From NCBI GenBank assembly GCA_013423325.1, contig BLJB01000008.1, forward strand, positions 186,001-250,000: 64,000 nt of DNA, given 5' to 3'. Under the pieces are notes generated by a model, which saw only the letters and a program-made list of their open reading frames with translations, did no database searches and had not been told where the DNA came from. Position 1 is the stretch's first letter. Every line of letters begins with the position of its first letter. The stretch comes from Usnea hakonensis (taxonomy: Eukaryota; Ascomycota; Lecanoromycetes; Lecanorales; Parmeliaceae). Of this stretch, positions 1-10,794 are shown one piece after another. The position numbers were made by a program, and so were the translations under genes.

Positions 1-985
1 GGGACATTGGCGTTATATCTGCGCTTGATGGGCGAACGGGAAGTGGAAAGACTTCTTCCATTTCCTTTTCCGAATCCGTTGGGGAAGCGAATTCTGGTAC
101 ATCGAGAGAAAGATGTTGCAGCGTGTCTAGCGCGCCTGGCGGTAGCTGGACACCGACGTCTGGCGAGTCCTCGACGGCTGGCACCGGACTATCTGAGAAA
201 TCTCGTTCAGGATCAACCGCAAAATCGTGAACGCTAACGCAGTCTTCAGGGCTGAGACCTGACCCATGGTGTTGTCTAGACCCATCGTCGATTTGAACCC
301 TGAGTTGTGGCCTGAATACTTTGTCACCGCTTTGTCTGTGCTCAACGTCCACTCCTCCCCACACATCACCAGCTTTCGGATGCGTATGTACGTCAGGTGT
401 GACCGGCGCGCTTGTTCCAGCGAGGGGATCCGAATCAAGGCTCCCATTAAGCGAAGGCGGATTGCTTGTCGTGGGCAAGTCGCGATCTAGCATGAAGAGT
501 GCTGCAGGTGAAATGGGTATTTTTGGTGGTCGCGGTGGGGAAATAGTGTGTTCCTTTTGTACCGTGGGCCAGTAGCTTGGTGATGGTATCACTAAGGTGG
601 GTAATTGGGTTTGCTTCACCTTAGACAAGGTCGCTTCATTCGAGGACAAGGAGTGTATGCTGATTGAGGTCTGTATAGATGGAGCAATGTCCGAATCATC
701 GTCGGATACATCGTACAGTTCATCGAAATCGCCTGAATTCCGATGCGTCCTGTAGTATGAGGAAATGGAGGAGGTCAATGATGGCACCGGTGAAGTGGAC
801 TCTCTCGAGGGTGCGGGCGATAGATGTTGATTTCTTCCGCGAGCCTTGACCTCGGCCTCGCCTTCGCTACAGTTTTCTTCTTCGCAGCCACTAAATTCAT
901 CTTCTATTATTGTATTAAGGATGTGCTTCCGGACCAGCCGGGAAGGAGATTCATATGTGGTAGCAGGCAGAAGATAAGCGTCCAT
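1..985 (-). CDS. Unknown Ser/Pro-rich protein, N-terminal part (runs off the window)
   Basis: On the minus strand an ATG at 983-985 opens a frame that stays open to the first base of the window, about 328 codons with no stop, so the 3' end is missing. The protein starts MDAYLLPATTYESPSR and is rich in Ser, Pro, Asp and Thr. It has an acidic segment near residues 33-45, a Pro-rich stretch with a PPRPPKIPISPAAL motif near residues 140-155, and a later VQLPPGALDTLQHLSLD-like segment. No enzyme domain is visible and I do not recognise the family. The composition suggests a mostly disordered N-terminus in front of a domain that lies outside the window. Overlapping plus-strand ORFs are judged to be shadows. 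The start could be further upstream if there is a 5' intron. Confidence 0.55.
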   Translation of the reverse strand, partial: MDAYLLPATTYESPSRLVRKHILNTIIEDEFSGCEEENCSEGEAEVKARGRNQHLSPAPSRESTSPVPSLTSSISSYYRTHRNSGDFDELYDVSDDDSDIAPSIQTSISIHSLSSNEATLSKVKQTQLPTLVIPSPSYWPTVQKEHTISPPRPPKIPISPAALFMLDRDLPTTSNPPSLNGSLDSDPLAGTSAPVTPDVHTHPKAGDVWGGVDVEHRQSGDKVFRPQLRVQIDDGSRQHHGSGLSPEDCVSVHDFAVDPERDFSDSPVPAVEDSPDVGVQLPPGALDTLQHLSLDVPEFASPTDSEKEMEEVFPLPVRPSSADITPMS

Positions 986-1896
986 GATGATCTCTATCAG
1001 GACCAAAAAGCCAGAAAAATGAGGGGTATTATTATGAAGAAAATATGTAAATGTCCGATCAACGGCACTGTAGATGGTTACTCGGTCGACGAGCAAGACC
1101 AACACGAAAATCACAGTATGAGAGAGAGAGACACAAAAAAGGAAAGAAATCTAAAAGCAGTAGCGAAGAGAGGCAAAGACGATGATGGAGGAGGTAGGCC
1201 GCGGCCACGATTTGGATATATATTTGGGACCAACAGCGGGGACAGCCATAGCAGCTGGAAGTGGGCGGTTGCAAAGACCGGGGTCAATGGTGGAATGCAG
1301 GAACAGGAGGAGACTAAAGAATAAAGCGCCGGAGTATTGGAGGTAGTACGAGAGATGAGAGGTGAAGCAGAGAGATCGAAGCCAATGGAAGCTATTGTTA
1401 ACAAGGACTAAGCATTAGTATTATCATGATTGGATGCGAGCTGCAGCTCTGTAAGCGCCCACTGTTACTATCTTGGGCTGCCATGCTAATATTATTAGTT
1501 TTTTTGGCTGAATGGTCCCACGTTGCGTCACACTGTTGGCTCAAATGCTCGATACAAAAGGCTCGATAAGAGGAAGAAAAGAAGTAGAAAGTTGTGGAAG
1601 AGATAGACGGTTATGTAGATGATCAAGACAAGTCTACATAGGTGCGTTGAATTTACTTTAGGGGAGCAGGCTGCAGGGTACCGAGCCTGCTCACCCGAGG
1701 ACCAATCAATCTCTCTCTCTTTAGCCGGGGTTCACCCGAGCCCCACCAAAAACTCTCTATCAGGGCGATAGTGCTTGCATACTCCAAAGGACGCGAGCGC
1801 ATAATTGCACTCTGGAATTGTGAGCACACGTACCTACGAGGTCAGCTCAATCATTAGCAGTGACCGTCCTTCGAAAGTCGTCTGCATTCAAAAGCC
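986..1896. other. Intergenic region, divergent promoters
   Basis: This 0.9 kb lies between the minus-strand gene on the left and the epimerase gene on the right, so it should hold both promoters. A GA-rich tract sits near 1115-1150 and a CT-rich stretch near 1708-1722. Small ORFs here on both strands look like noise. No RNA gene or repeat was seen. Confidence 0.5.
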
Positions 1897-2964
1897 ATGA
1901 CTCCACCAGCTATCATAGCGCCCTCAATTCTCTCTGCAGACTTCGCAGCTTTAGGCGCTGCCTGCTCCGACACCATTGACAATGGCGCAGATTGGTGAGT
2001 GGCTTCTCCGACAATAGGATGTCCACGGTGCTGATGCTCTGTGTACCGGTAAAGGCTCCATGTCGATATTGTACGCAGGACTTCCGTCCGACTCGATCCA
2101 CACTAAGAGCTGACCTTTAAACCTAGATGGATGGCCACTTTGTACAGATTCTCTCCTGACATTATACGCGCTGAAGCTATATCCACTAATCCAGATGCAG
2201 GTACCTAACATCACGTTCGGAGCCCCTGTGGTGACCAAAATTCGTCCCCACGTTCAGCGTCCCCAAGCAGCTCGAGGCAAAGGTACCTTCGATTGCCATA
2301 TGATGATCGCCGAGGTAGGCACCTGTACGCTGCTCTCAGTCCCATCCCCTTATTTCTAGAGACTGTGTGGCTAACCGCTCCGATCCTCTAGCCTAAGAAA
2401 TGGGTCAAAGAATTTCAAAAAGCGGGTTGCGATCTCTACTGCTTCCACTACGAAGCCGCCATCACATCCACAGCCGCCGAAGACCCTGACGGCCATACTG
2501 AGACCAAGACTAGCCCGAAGGAAATGATTCAATACATACATCGGAGCGGTATGCTAGCAGGCATTGCAATCAAGCCAGAAACGTCGGTAGATGTGTTGTG
2601 GGATATTCTCGAGAGCCCAAACAAGGAAGAAGTTCCAGATGTAAGATAAAGCCCCTCGATTTTAGATAGTCGTGGCTGATATGACTCGTTCTAGATGGTT
2701 CTTGTGATGACTGTACATCCCGGATTCGGAGGACAAAAGTTCATGGCGTCGGAGTTACCTAAGGTGAAGGCGCTACGAGAAAAGTATCCGAATCTTAATA
2801 TCGAGGTTGATGGAGGATTGGGCGAGGGCACAATAGATCAAGCTGCCGAAGCTGGTGCCAATGTGATAGTCGCAGGGTCTGCGGTCTTTGGCGCCAAAGA
2901 CCCAGCGGGTGTAATCAAGGTCTTACGAGAGTCGGTCGAGAAGAGAAGAAAGTCGAGTCTATAA
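1897..2964 (+). CDS. rpe1: Ribulose-phosphate 3-epimerase
   Basis: This enzyme interconverts ribulose 5-phosphate and xylulose 5-phosphate in the cytosolic pentose phosphate pathway. The model has six exons: 1897-1994, 2056-2071, 2127-2141, 2201-2314, 2392-2640 and 2695-2964. They sum to 762 nt, giving 253 aa, which is normal for the family. Introns are 54-77 nt, all GT-AG. Signature motifs are in order: PSILSADF at the N-terminus, LHVDIMDGHFVPN (metal-binding His/Asp, assembled across two tiny exons), DCHMM, MTVHPGFGGQKFM and VDGG near the C-terminus. The family usually has VEPGFGG, so the His in VHPGFGG is a small deviation. Exons 2 and 3 are only 16 and 15 nt; they are required to restore the conserved active-site strand. 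A gene finder would probably miss them and split this gene. Confidence 0.95.
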
Positions 2965-3481
2965 GGCGTGATCGATCATGGATGATGATAGGGGGTCTGC
3001 TCGGACAGCTACGAATCAATCTACTATTCGCCTACAACGCTGGCCTCCTCGAACGGGAGCAAGGCTACAGCAGGGTTGCTGCGGCACACAAGATGCAGTA
3101 ATCTTCGGAAGATGACCATACGTAGTTTGGAACGCAGGTGGTACTTGGACGGTTAATCTCTGCTTTGATTGGGACACCGTCCGTAGGCTGTAGTCGACTT
3201 AGTATGAGTAGCATGTGCCTAGAAGATGGAGTTAGAATCGTTTCTTCCGAGCTTAGACTCTTCCCTTGTAGAATAATCAAGAGAAATGTGAATGAGCTGT
3301 CACCGCTGAGGAAAAGGTGAGGCAGGCTGAGCCGACAGAAACGTGGACTCTGCGCCACCACTGTCACCATCAATGAAAATGTGTTGACCAACCACTACAG
3401 CAATGTTGTCAATTTGTATGATCTCTATAATCGATCAATATTAGACATCTTCGCTCGCTGCGCTGAGAGAAGCTAGGTACA
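2965..3481. other. Intergenic region
   Basis: The terminator region of the epimerase gene and the promoter of the downstream phosphodiesterase gene, which is transcribed in the same direction. Nothing else is recognisable. Confidence 0.5.
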
Positions 3482-5808
3482 ATGTCTACGATTACACCAA
3501 TATTTCAAGAGAGAGACTCGAAAGAGGATTACAGAGACGACTCCTCTGACGCGGAGTCCGAGTCCGACAACGATCCAGTCGCACAGCACGCTCGCAATTC
3601 CATAGAATTAGCGAAACATGATCGCGGCCTGTTGGACGAGGAAGAAGAGAGGGAGACGCTTTTGACAGGTGGACGGGCACAGAGAGACCCGCCAAAAGGC
3701 TTCTTCGGCAGGAGGCAGAAAGATAAAGAGCCATCAGCAATCGAGCTCAATAAGAACAAGAAGAAGACTGGGCGAGCACGAAAAAGAAAGAGGGGAAAGA
3801 AATGGAATCGCAAAGATGAAGAGGGCGAGCTCTTGTATGAGATGGAGGAAGGAGGCGAGACTTCTGATAGAAGCTCGCAGGCATCGTCCAGCTCCGCGGA
3901 ATTGGACAAGCTGAATCTATCGCATTCTTCGATGTCGAAGGTATCTCAAAAAAGTATGGTCTTTCGGATCCAAGCTGATGGTCCCCTCGCAGCGCCGGAA
4001 AATGACTCTCTGGTACATCCTTGCTATGTCGATAGCAGCACTCGTCGCCGCCCTCTCATTTGCAGCTTATCAAGTCATTCAGAATCTCCGTCCAGCACAC
4101 CTGTCTCTCCTCTCCAATGGCACGTCTACTTTTGCACCTACGACAATCCTCATTTCTCTCGATGGCTTCCGAGCGGACTTCCTCACCCGAGGTATCACCC
4201 CAACCTTGAATCAATTCATAGCAGAGGGCGTGTCTCCAAAATATATGAAGCCCAGCTTCCCAAGTGTAACATTCCCAAATCACTACACCCTTGTGACTGG
4301 TCTCTATCCTGAAAGCCACGGTGTGGTGGGCAATACGTTCTGGGATCCTGATTTGGAAGCTGAATTTCACTACACGGATCCGGCGAGGAGCATGCAACCA
4401 AAGTGGTGGGCCGGAGGTGAACCATTGTGGGTGACGGCGGAAAAGCAAAATGTCAAAGCAGGAATACACATGTGGCCTGGATCTGAAGCCGGAGTGGAGT
4501 ATGGCGCTACATATGTGGACAAGTTTAATGGAAGCGAAGTGCTGTCTCGGAAGACTGAGCGAATCCTCGGCCTACTGGATCTTCCAAGCATTGAAAATGA
4601 GCTCGTTCCCAAGCTACGACCGCAGTTCATAGCTGCTTATGTGCCCAACGTCGATAGCATGGGACACAAATTTGGGCCCAACAGTACTGAGGTTTGGGAT
4701 ACTATTTCAAGCGTGGACACGATGTTGCATGACATCTTTGCAGGACTTGAGGAACGGAATCTGACAAACCTTGTCAATGTGGTAGTCGTCAGCGACCATG
4801 GAATGGCTACAACCTCGACAGACCGGTTGATTCAGCTCGATGATCTGATTGATCTTGACCTCGTGGAACATATCGATGGCTGGCCTTTGTATGGCTTGCG
4901 TCCGAAGGATCCTATCGACCTCCGAGGTCTCTACGATCGCCTACTAATCGAGTCGCAAAACAGCGGTAACTTTGAGGTCTATCTGAAAGAAAATATGCCT
5001 GAAAGATATCACTTCTCAAACAACGACCGCATCGCACCTCTATGGGTGATACCAAATACGGGTTGGGCCATTGTCCATCAGGAAGATTTTGATGTCAAGG
5101 CAGCGAAAGCGAAAGGCGAGACTTACCATCCCAAAGGCTTACATGGGTATGATCATGAGAATTCATTGATGCGTGCAATCTTCGTTGCCCGAGGACCAGC
5201 GTTTCCACATCTGCCCAATAGCAGGCTTGAAAATTTTCGTGAGTGGTCAACTTTTGGTGTTCTCGGAGGTCACACCCATTTAACGGATTATCTTAGAAAA
5301 CACTGAGGTCTACAACATTGTGTGCGATTCTTTAGGATTGAAACCAAAGCCCAATAATGGCACCCTACGTCTACCACTGAAGCCGATCGGCCTTCACTCT
5401 GACAAGCCCACCTCTACAGACGACAGTGTCCCAGACTTCCCAGCTGAGGCCAGTGAGCCCAACCCAACCGCGTCGTCCGTTGAGACCAGTATGTCGGTCG
5501 ACAAAGCATCCGCGAATAGCACAAAGCCCGTCAATTCTATTGAAACGGAAGATCCCATTGACAACACAGTACCATCAGAAGGTATCATCGATATAAGCAT
5601 GCAATGGCGTACTTTTGACTGACAGCTCACAGACGGAGAACAATCAGAAGAGGCCAAGGAAGCACTGAACAATTTCTGGGCCCTGGTCAAAGCGAAGATG
5701 AAGGCCGCTCAACAGTGGGCGAAAGAGGTCATTGCGAGCTTGAAAGCAAACCATAGTGACGCAGCTAAGCAAGAGAGTGAAACATTTGATCAAGGTGATG
5801 ATTCATGA
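3482..5808 (+). CDS. Ectonucleotide pyrophosphatase/phosphodiesterase, type II membrane protein
   Basis: Members of this family (yeast Npp1/Npp2 type, alkaline phosphatase superfamily) hydrolyse nucleotide phosphodiester or pyrophosphate bonds outside the cytoplasm. Exons are 3482-3940, 3993-5238, 5297-5581 and 5633-5808, giving 721 aa. The first 150 residues are a charged cytoplasmic tail with an acidic start and a Lys/Arg-rich patch (KKKTGRARKRKRGKKW). A signal anchor follows (about WYILAMSIAALVAALSFAAY). The catalytic domain shows ILISLDGFRADFL (metal Asp), SVTFPNHYTLVTGLYPESHG (nucleophile Thr), YVPNVDSMGH and VVVSDHGM, with HGYDHEN near its end. The C-terminal tail is Ser/Thr/Glu-rich, predicted non-catalytic. 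Three frame changes between raw ORFs are explained by 51-58 nt introns, so there is no frameshift. Family assignment is firm; substrate is unknown. Confidence 0.93.
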
Positions 5809-6740
5809 TAGGCGTCATACTCTCGGCGTTTGGGATGGCTGGCCGTTGGCTTGGGTAAGGCGCTCAATTGTGGTGGTCCAGCTGATACCCTTGCAATTTT
5901 ATGATCAAGATTATAGATTTCCAGCAAAGACAGTATTCACTCGTATTTGTCACATTTGGTTAGTGACGCGAGCAACTCTAAGTGATGGACTTTTGGATTT
6001 GTCGATCAAACTTCACAGTCAGCCTTTGGCAGTGTGTTTGGATTTTTCTTTCTCTTCTCCACCTTCTCAGGACTGCTGCGTACATGGAAGCCTTGCACAT
6101 ATGGTACATTTACTTCTTGACAAGTCACTGCTAAGCTACATATCTCTCTCAATTTTCTCTCCTTGCCTATACGTTCCGACGGCCCACTGATTTTTGCTTT
6201 ACTCAGATATTCACTTAAGCAAAGTGACATGGCAAGTCCTACAATTTTTGGCTGTCACCAATCACGCTGAATTTTCCGTTTGATTACCTTTTCCAATACA
6301 TATATAATCCTTCTCCTTTTTTCTATATGACAAAGATTCAGTTCCACAATAGCTTCAAGAGTCCTATTTGAGGGTATTTGCCTCCTCGGGATGTCAAAGG
6401 CGTTGCTATTTCGTCTCCCTTTTTCAAACTATTCTACCACTTTGCTTTACTGTATTTCCTGTGCGACTTCGCCACTGGCTTAGCTGTTCAAAGCAGAGAG
6501 TGAGCAAGCACCATGATCATTCGCTCCACTCTTTCAGCCACACCTACTCAGTTGCGAATTGGGGAGAGCTAGCTAATCGACAGGAGCTTGATGTGATCAG
6601 GTGAATTGTGTATTTTTGCTGGTCAAAGCTTTGATATACTTAAGGAAACGAGTGCTAACAATATGGCGAAAGATAAAGAACTTGGTCTGAGGTCTCGCTG
6701 CATAACGAGCCGTGGTTCTTGGGTTTGATAGCAACTGCCA
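5809..6740. other. Intergenic region, start of gene-poor island
   Basis: AT-richer DNA with many pyrimidine runs and no ORF with coding character. It marks the left boundary of the degraded region that continues to about 22.8 kb. Confidence 0.45.
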
Positions 6741-7118
6741 GTGAATCGACTTACGGAGATTTGTAAAATCCTACATGAACAAGTACAAGCAAGGCTTGAA
6801 GATGGATCCCTCCCTGCCCTAACAATGAATGTCCTAAGGCCAAATGCGCATCAATGTCAATGCAAAGTCTGCGTTCCTTCAGGCCATAAAGTCAGAAAAC
6901 ATGAAGCGATCAAACAAGAGTTGGAGGGAACAGAGCAGGAAGTGGACCTCACAAAGCAAGAGTTGGATCGCCTGAAGACAGAATTTGCTAAGGTTCAACC
7001 TCTGAGACCACCACCACCAACTCCAAGCCCGCGTCAATGTGGAGCAATTGCACTTCTGATTCGCTACATCCCTTACCAGAAGCAAACCTATTCTCGAGGC
7101 AAACAACCAGAGCTTTGA
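6741..7118 (+). pseudogene. Possible remnant ORF with coiled-coil character
   Basis: A 125-codon open frame without an ATG at its start. Its middle part (residues about 45-85) is rich in Glu, Lys, Gln and Leu in a heptad-like pattern (EQEVDLTKQELDRLKTEF), suggesting a coiled coil, preceded by a Cys-containing segment (CQCKVCVPSGH). It has no recognisable domain and no convincing start. It may be a chance ORF; I list it because its composition is more protein-like than its surroundings. Confidence 0.2.
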
Positions 7119-8745
7119 CGACCAGCGGTCTCCTCCAACCCTGAGTCCCGGTACCAGTCATTACCTTCACTCCTTCGGGAATCTTATTCCTGGAATCTCA
7201 TTCGCTTGGCTACTCCAGCAATACCCACCACAGCACCTTCTCGTCATCACCAACCTGTCAAGCTGGCTTCTTCCGCTACGACTTCTTTGGCCATATATCG
7301 CTCTACTTCTTGCTCGCAATATCACACGTATTGCATATCGAATACAGGACTTCGCGAAGGATGCTCGCTGGCAGGACCTACGATGTTCGCCGTGATGTTG
7401 TGATCACTGCTCTTTGCACCACACCACAATCTCATAACAATGGATTCAGGAATTTTTGCTTCCCCTATAAGAGTGGTAGCCAGCAAGTTGGCGTCTTTGC
7501 CGAAGTCACGTCCCATGATCGAGAAGTGGTATAAGGTTATGGTGACAGGTATGGGTCTTTCAAAGAGTTACAGACATTCACAGAAAAGACTTTCTGACGG
7601 GCTAGTGTCAGCTTTTTAATTAGTAGTCTGGATCTCATCATGTTCGACGCGCAAAGACAAGGGAGGCTGAGCTTTGAGATGGCATGTGCTAAACTCACTG
7701 TGCGTTCTCTATGCTAATACCACTCAGGTCTCTGCAGGAGAAGAAGACATCATCTCAACTAAGTTCATTCGGATTTGTGAACGACTCAGCACTTTGTTGT
7801 GCTTTAATTTTACCCACGTGCGTGAAAGACACCACGAAGAAAGAAGACTTTGACTGGAGTACGAGTACCTACAAAGCGTTCGGCAATTGGAAATTGGAAT
7901 CATGCGTTTACGAACGGTAACAAAAGAAGTGCACTTCTTCCTCCTGAGGTCTCGCCATCTCACCCTTCTCGTGACAGGACCAATCTTCCATTCTTTGCCA
8001 ATTCTCTTCAGCTTCAGTCACTCACCATCTCGTCTCCGTTCTCTCGCATCCATCACTATCATTCTTTTATTGATTACAAAATGCCACTGCTTGTTGCACT
8101 CATCGCTTTAGAGACCATGGCTAGCTCTTTCAAAGGCTTTCAAAGATCCGAGTGGGGTCTTGGCAAGACCGGCATCTTTTAGGCACTTTCATGAGGACAT
8201 GCTAACATTTGGTCTACGCAGGCTTGGCTTTCACATTGCAACATTGCTTAGCTTAATTCATCTTTTCCCAGGCTTATTCTATCTTTGTTTATACCCTATC
8301 TCGCCCCCTTTACCTGATTCCACCATTCAAAATGTAATGTGTAGAGATCGCGCAAAGAGAAAAGAAGTTCTTCAACGAAAAATTAGTTCGGTGGTGCTGT
8401 GTTGGGAGGAGACGGAAAATCCGCACACATAGCGTTTTCCCTCATCATCGCGAAGTTGTCTTGACAATGTAGCGGCAGCAAGCACGCTAACGATCTTTTT
8501 AGGGTTGCAGACTCTTTTGAACCCTCGTACAGTGGCTGAAAAGATTGCCAGGGTTCTGGTATTGTTCGCAAGATACAATCTTTGCGTTCACCCGACCGGA
8601 TGATCCGCTCGCGAAGACGTCACACCGCGCCCTTGTGGACGCGAAGAAGCTACGACTTCTAATGCAAGACCTTTTCCATGATTCTGCAGCCTGAAGGAAG
8701 TATGCTTTATATTGCTTGTCTGGGAGGAGTTGCTGGTTGATTATT
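7119..8745. other. Gene-free stretch
   Basis: Only short overlapping ORFs on both strands with no recognisable motif, signal peptide or domain. Consistent with decayed sequence. Confidence 0.4.
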
Positions 8746-9016
8746 GCTTTGGTACTCGATCTAATGATTCTGTCGCGGCCTCGCAAGCCGACAAAGACGA
8801 TTTCACAGACAAGTGGGGCACCCCCAACTATGAACTAGACTCGGGCAAATTGGTGCCAAAGTGTGATCTGTTAAAGTGGGCCGAGGAGGTGATCACGGCC
8901 TCAGGCTCATCAGAACTAGCAAAGTCAGAATCTACCCGCTAGGTGATAAAGCTAAGAAAGTGGTCGACAAAGTTTTTGATAAACTGCATCTTCAAGGCCG
9001 TCTAATATTTGTGAGT
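8746..9016 (+). mobile_element. Degraded Ty3/gypsy-like polyprotein fragment
   Basis: A frame from 8746 reads about 65 codons with a soluble, protein-like composition and ends in a stop after LAKSESTR. Shifting by one base at about 8930 gives RIYPLGDKAKKVVDKVFDKL followed by HLQGRLIF. That pattern resembles the segment just before the reverse-transcriptase domain in fungal Ty3/gypsy polyproteins (YPLG..., VVD..FDKLH.QGRL). The next conserved RT block is not recognisable, no LTRs were found, and the frame is broken, so at most this is a fossil. Assignment rests on memory of the family, not on a search. Confidence 0.4.
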
Positions 9017-9021
9017 TAAAA

Positions 9022-9924
9022 GACCCGTTGTTTTCGTCCACATTAAGCAAGAGAGGACATATTGCTTACCTACACTTTCAGAACTTCCGATTTCCTCCGC
9101 ATTGGCCCAGGATCCAGAGTCCCATGTACGATATTTGGTCTTTGTCATTGTCTGAAAGAGGTCGTGCCACCATCCTCGCGCCACTCATATTACGAGCTCA
9201 CGCTGAGGTAGGATGGTTCCGCTTCCCGTACTTACATGCTGTTGGAGAAGCCTTTGGTATGGCCGAATCACCAATTAAGGCTATTACCAAGGCCTTCGGC
9301 GTAATTGTCAATTCAAACACCTTGGTTGGGAGCCAAATATACACATCTCCAGATGTCCTTCACCGTTCACTTCTCTAGAGGCCTAAAAAGATCAAGAAAA
9401 ATGGTTTGACGGCTACAAACCCAGGATATACGTGTTATAATAGACCTCCTGAGATCTTGCCATCACACCCTGGTACCAATATCTTTGTCGATGTCTTTTT
9501 TCTTTGGCTGCTCTTCTGATGCTCATGTTTTCAAGCATCCTTGGTCAAACGTGCCGTGGAGGCGGTAGAGGGTATGTAACCTTTCAAAAACTACCAGACG
9601 ACAACGAAAGCGTCAGCGATCAGTTGCTCCTATTTCAATATCGCCTATTGCGTATCGCTTCAATAGAGCTCTACGCCATATATTTTTTTATCAATTACAG
9701 ATATGACCGGTGTGATAATGATGATTGAAGGTCGTGCCAGATTGAGCTCATCGACAATCAAAATGGTAAGAGTCTCAGTTTTCCTTGAAGAAGAAGATGC
9801 TATCCAAAGTGCGCCTTACATCATCGTCAATATCGTGCTGAGGATCAACGATGGCCAGCAAAGGGTATGAGCCTAGTCGGCCCCCTCACAGACAAGCTCC
9901 ATCAGTCTTAATAGCTATCTACGA
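9022..9924. other. Gene-free stretch
   Basis: A 116-codon plus-strand ORF at 9028-9378 has no recognisable domain. Nothing else here has coding character; probably continuation of decayed repeat DNA. Confidence 0.35.
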
Positions 9925-10648
9925 ATGGTCTTAGGGAATGCCCCACCCAGAAGTGTATTGAAACTCACAGACGCAAGGAAAGAAGCTTGTGGCAGAGTGA
10001 TCTTCTTCTGTTCCAACAAAGTGAGTCACTTACTTGGCAATCAACCAACTCTCAAGAATATGGTGGCGCACTCGGGAAAAGAGGCTGTCTCCAAAGACAA
10101 TCTACGAATATTTGCAGGAGTACAGGAGGGAAAAGCCGTGGTGGTACGAGCGCAGAGACTTCCCAAAGAACCCAGGGCTTTGGTCATTGTCCAGAGTGAA
10201 GATCGGACGAGGGTGATATGACACAAGAACTTTTCCAAGTATAGAATTGACATGGATGAGGCCGAATGGTACTTGCGTTTGCGTTTGGAGGAGGCGTCCA
10301 TTGAAGAACCGCTCGACATTATGCTCCCAGACATTGATCCATACGATCTCGAGTGAGCAACTTACTTCCAAAGCAAATTATCACATACGCTTAGCACTCA
10401 CGCGGACCACCCAGCAAAGTTTTTGGCCAAGAGTCAACGAATGCAAAAGACCCTGAGATCCCTGAGGTCTTCGATTTTACTACAGCTACTGATGAAGACG
10501 CTCGCCACTGGCAGTGTATCTCCCTCGCCGCCACCGATCCTCATGTTCGCTACTGGTATGCCCTTGCCGCCAGAGAGTATAAAAAGTTTCGAGCGTTGTC
10601 GTTGGGTTTGCTCCCTGCACTTTCTTCTCAAATCAACTCAGCATAAGA
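9925..10648 (+). pseudogene. Broken coding tract of unknown family
   Basis: In one frame 9925-10221 is open. After a TGA at 10219-10221 the same frame continues as HKNFSKYRIDMDEAEWYLRL and onward to 10356. A GT-AG junction (about 10356 to 10426) could then join it to a segment containing VFDFTTATDEDARHWQCISL, which ends before the TAA at 10646-10648. The composition is protein-like (many Asp, Glu, Arg, Tyr, Trp). The interrupting TGA could be a former TGG (Trp), a G-to-A change of the RIP type. No domain is recognised. Confidence 0.3.
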
Positions 10649-10794
10649 GAAAGCAAGCTTTCCAATCAAGCTAATATTCCTAGCCCAAGAAAAAGCTCCT
10701 GGCGGCTCATTCAACACTGCGATCCCTGTTGAGGATAATGAAGCGAGTATGTACCTCACTTTAACCATAGAATCGTGAGTCCTTGTCGAGCTTC

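Noticed and set aside
3482..4312. Apparent frameshift between two overlapping ORFs of the phosphodiesterase
   Set aside because: A 52-nt GT-AG intron (3941-3992) joins them in frame just before the membrane anchor.
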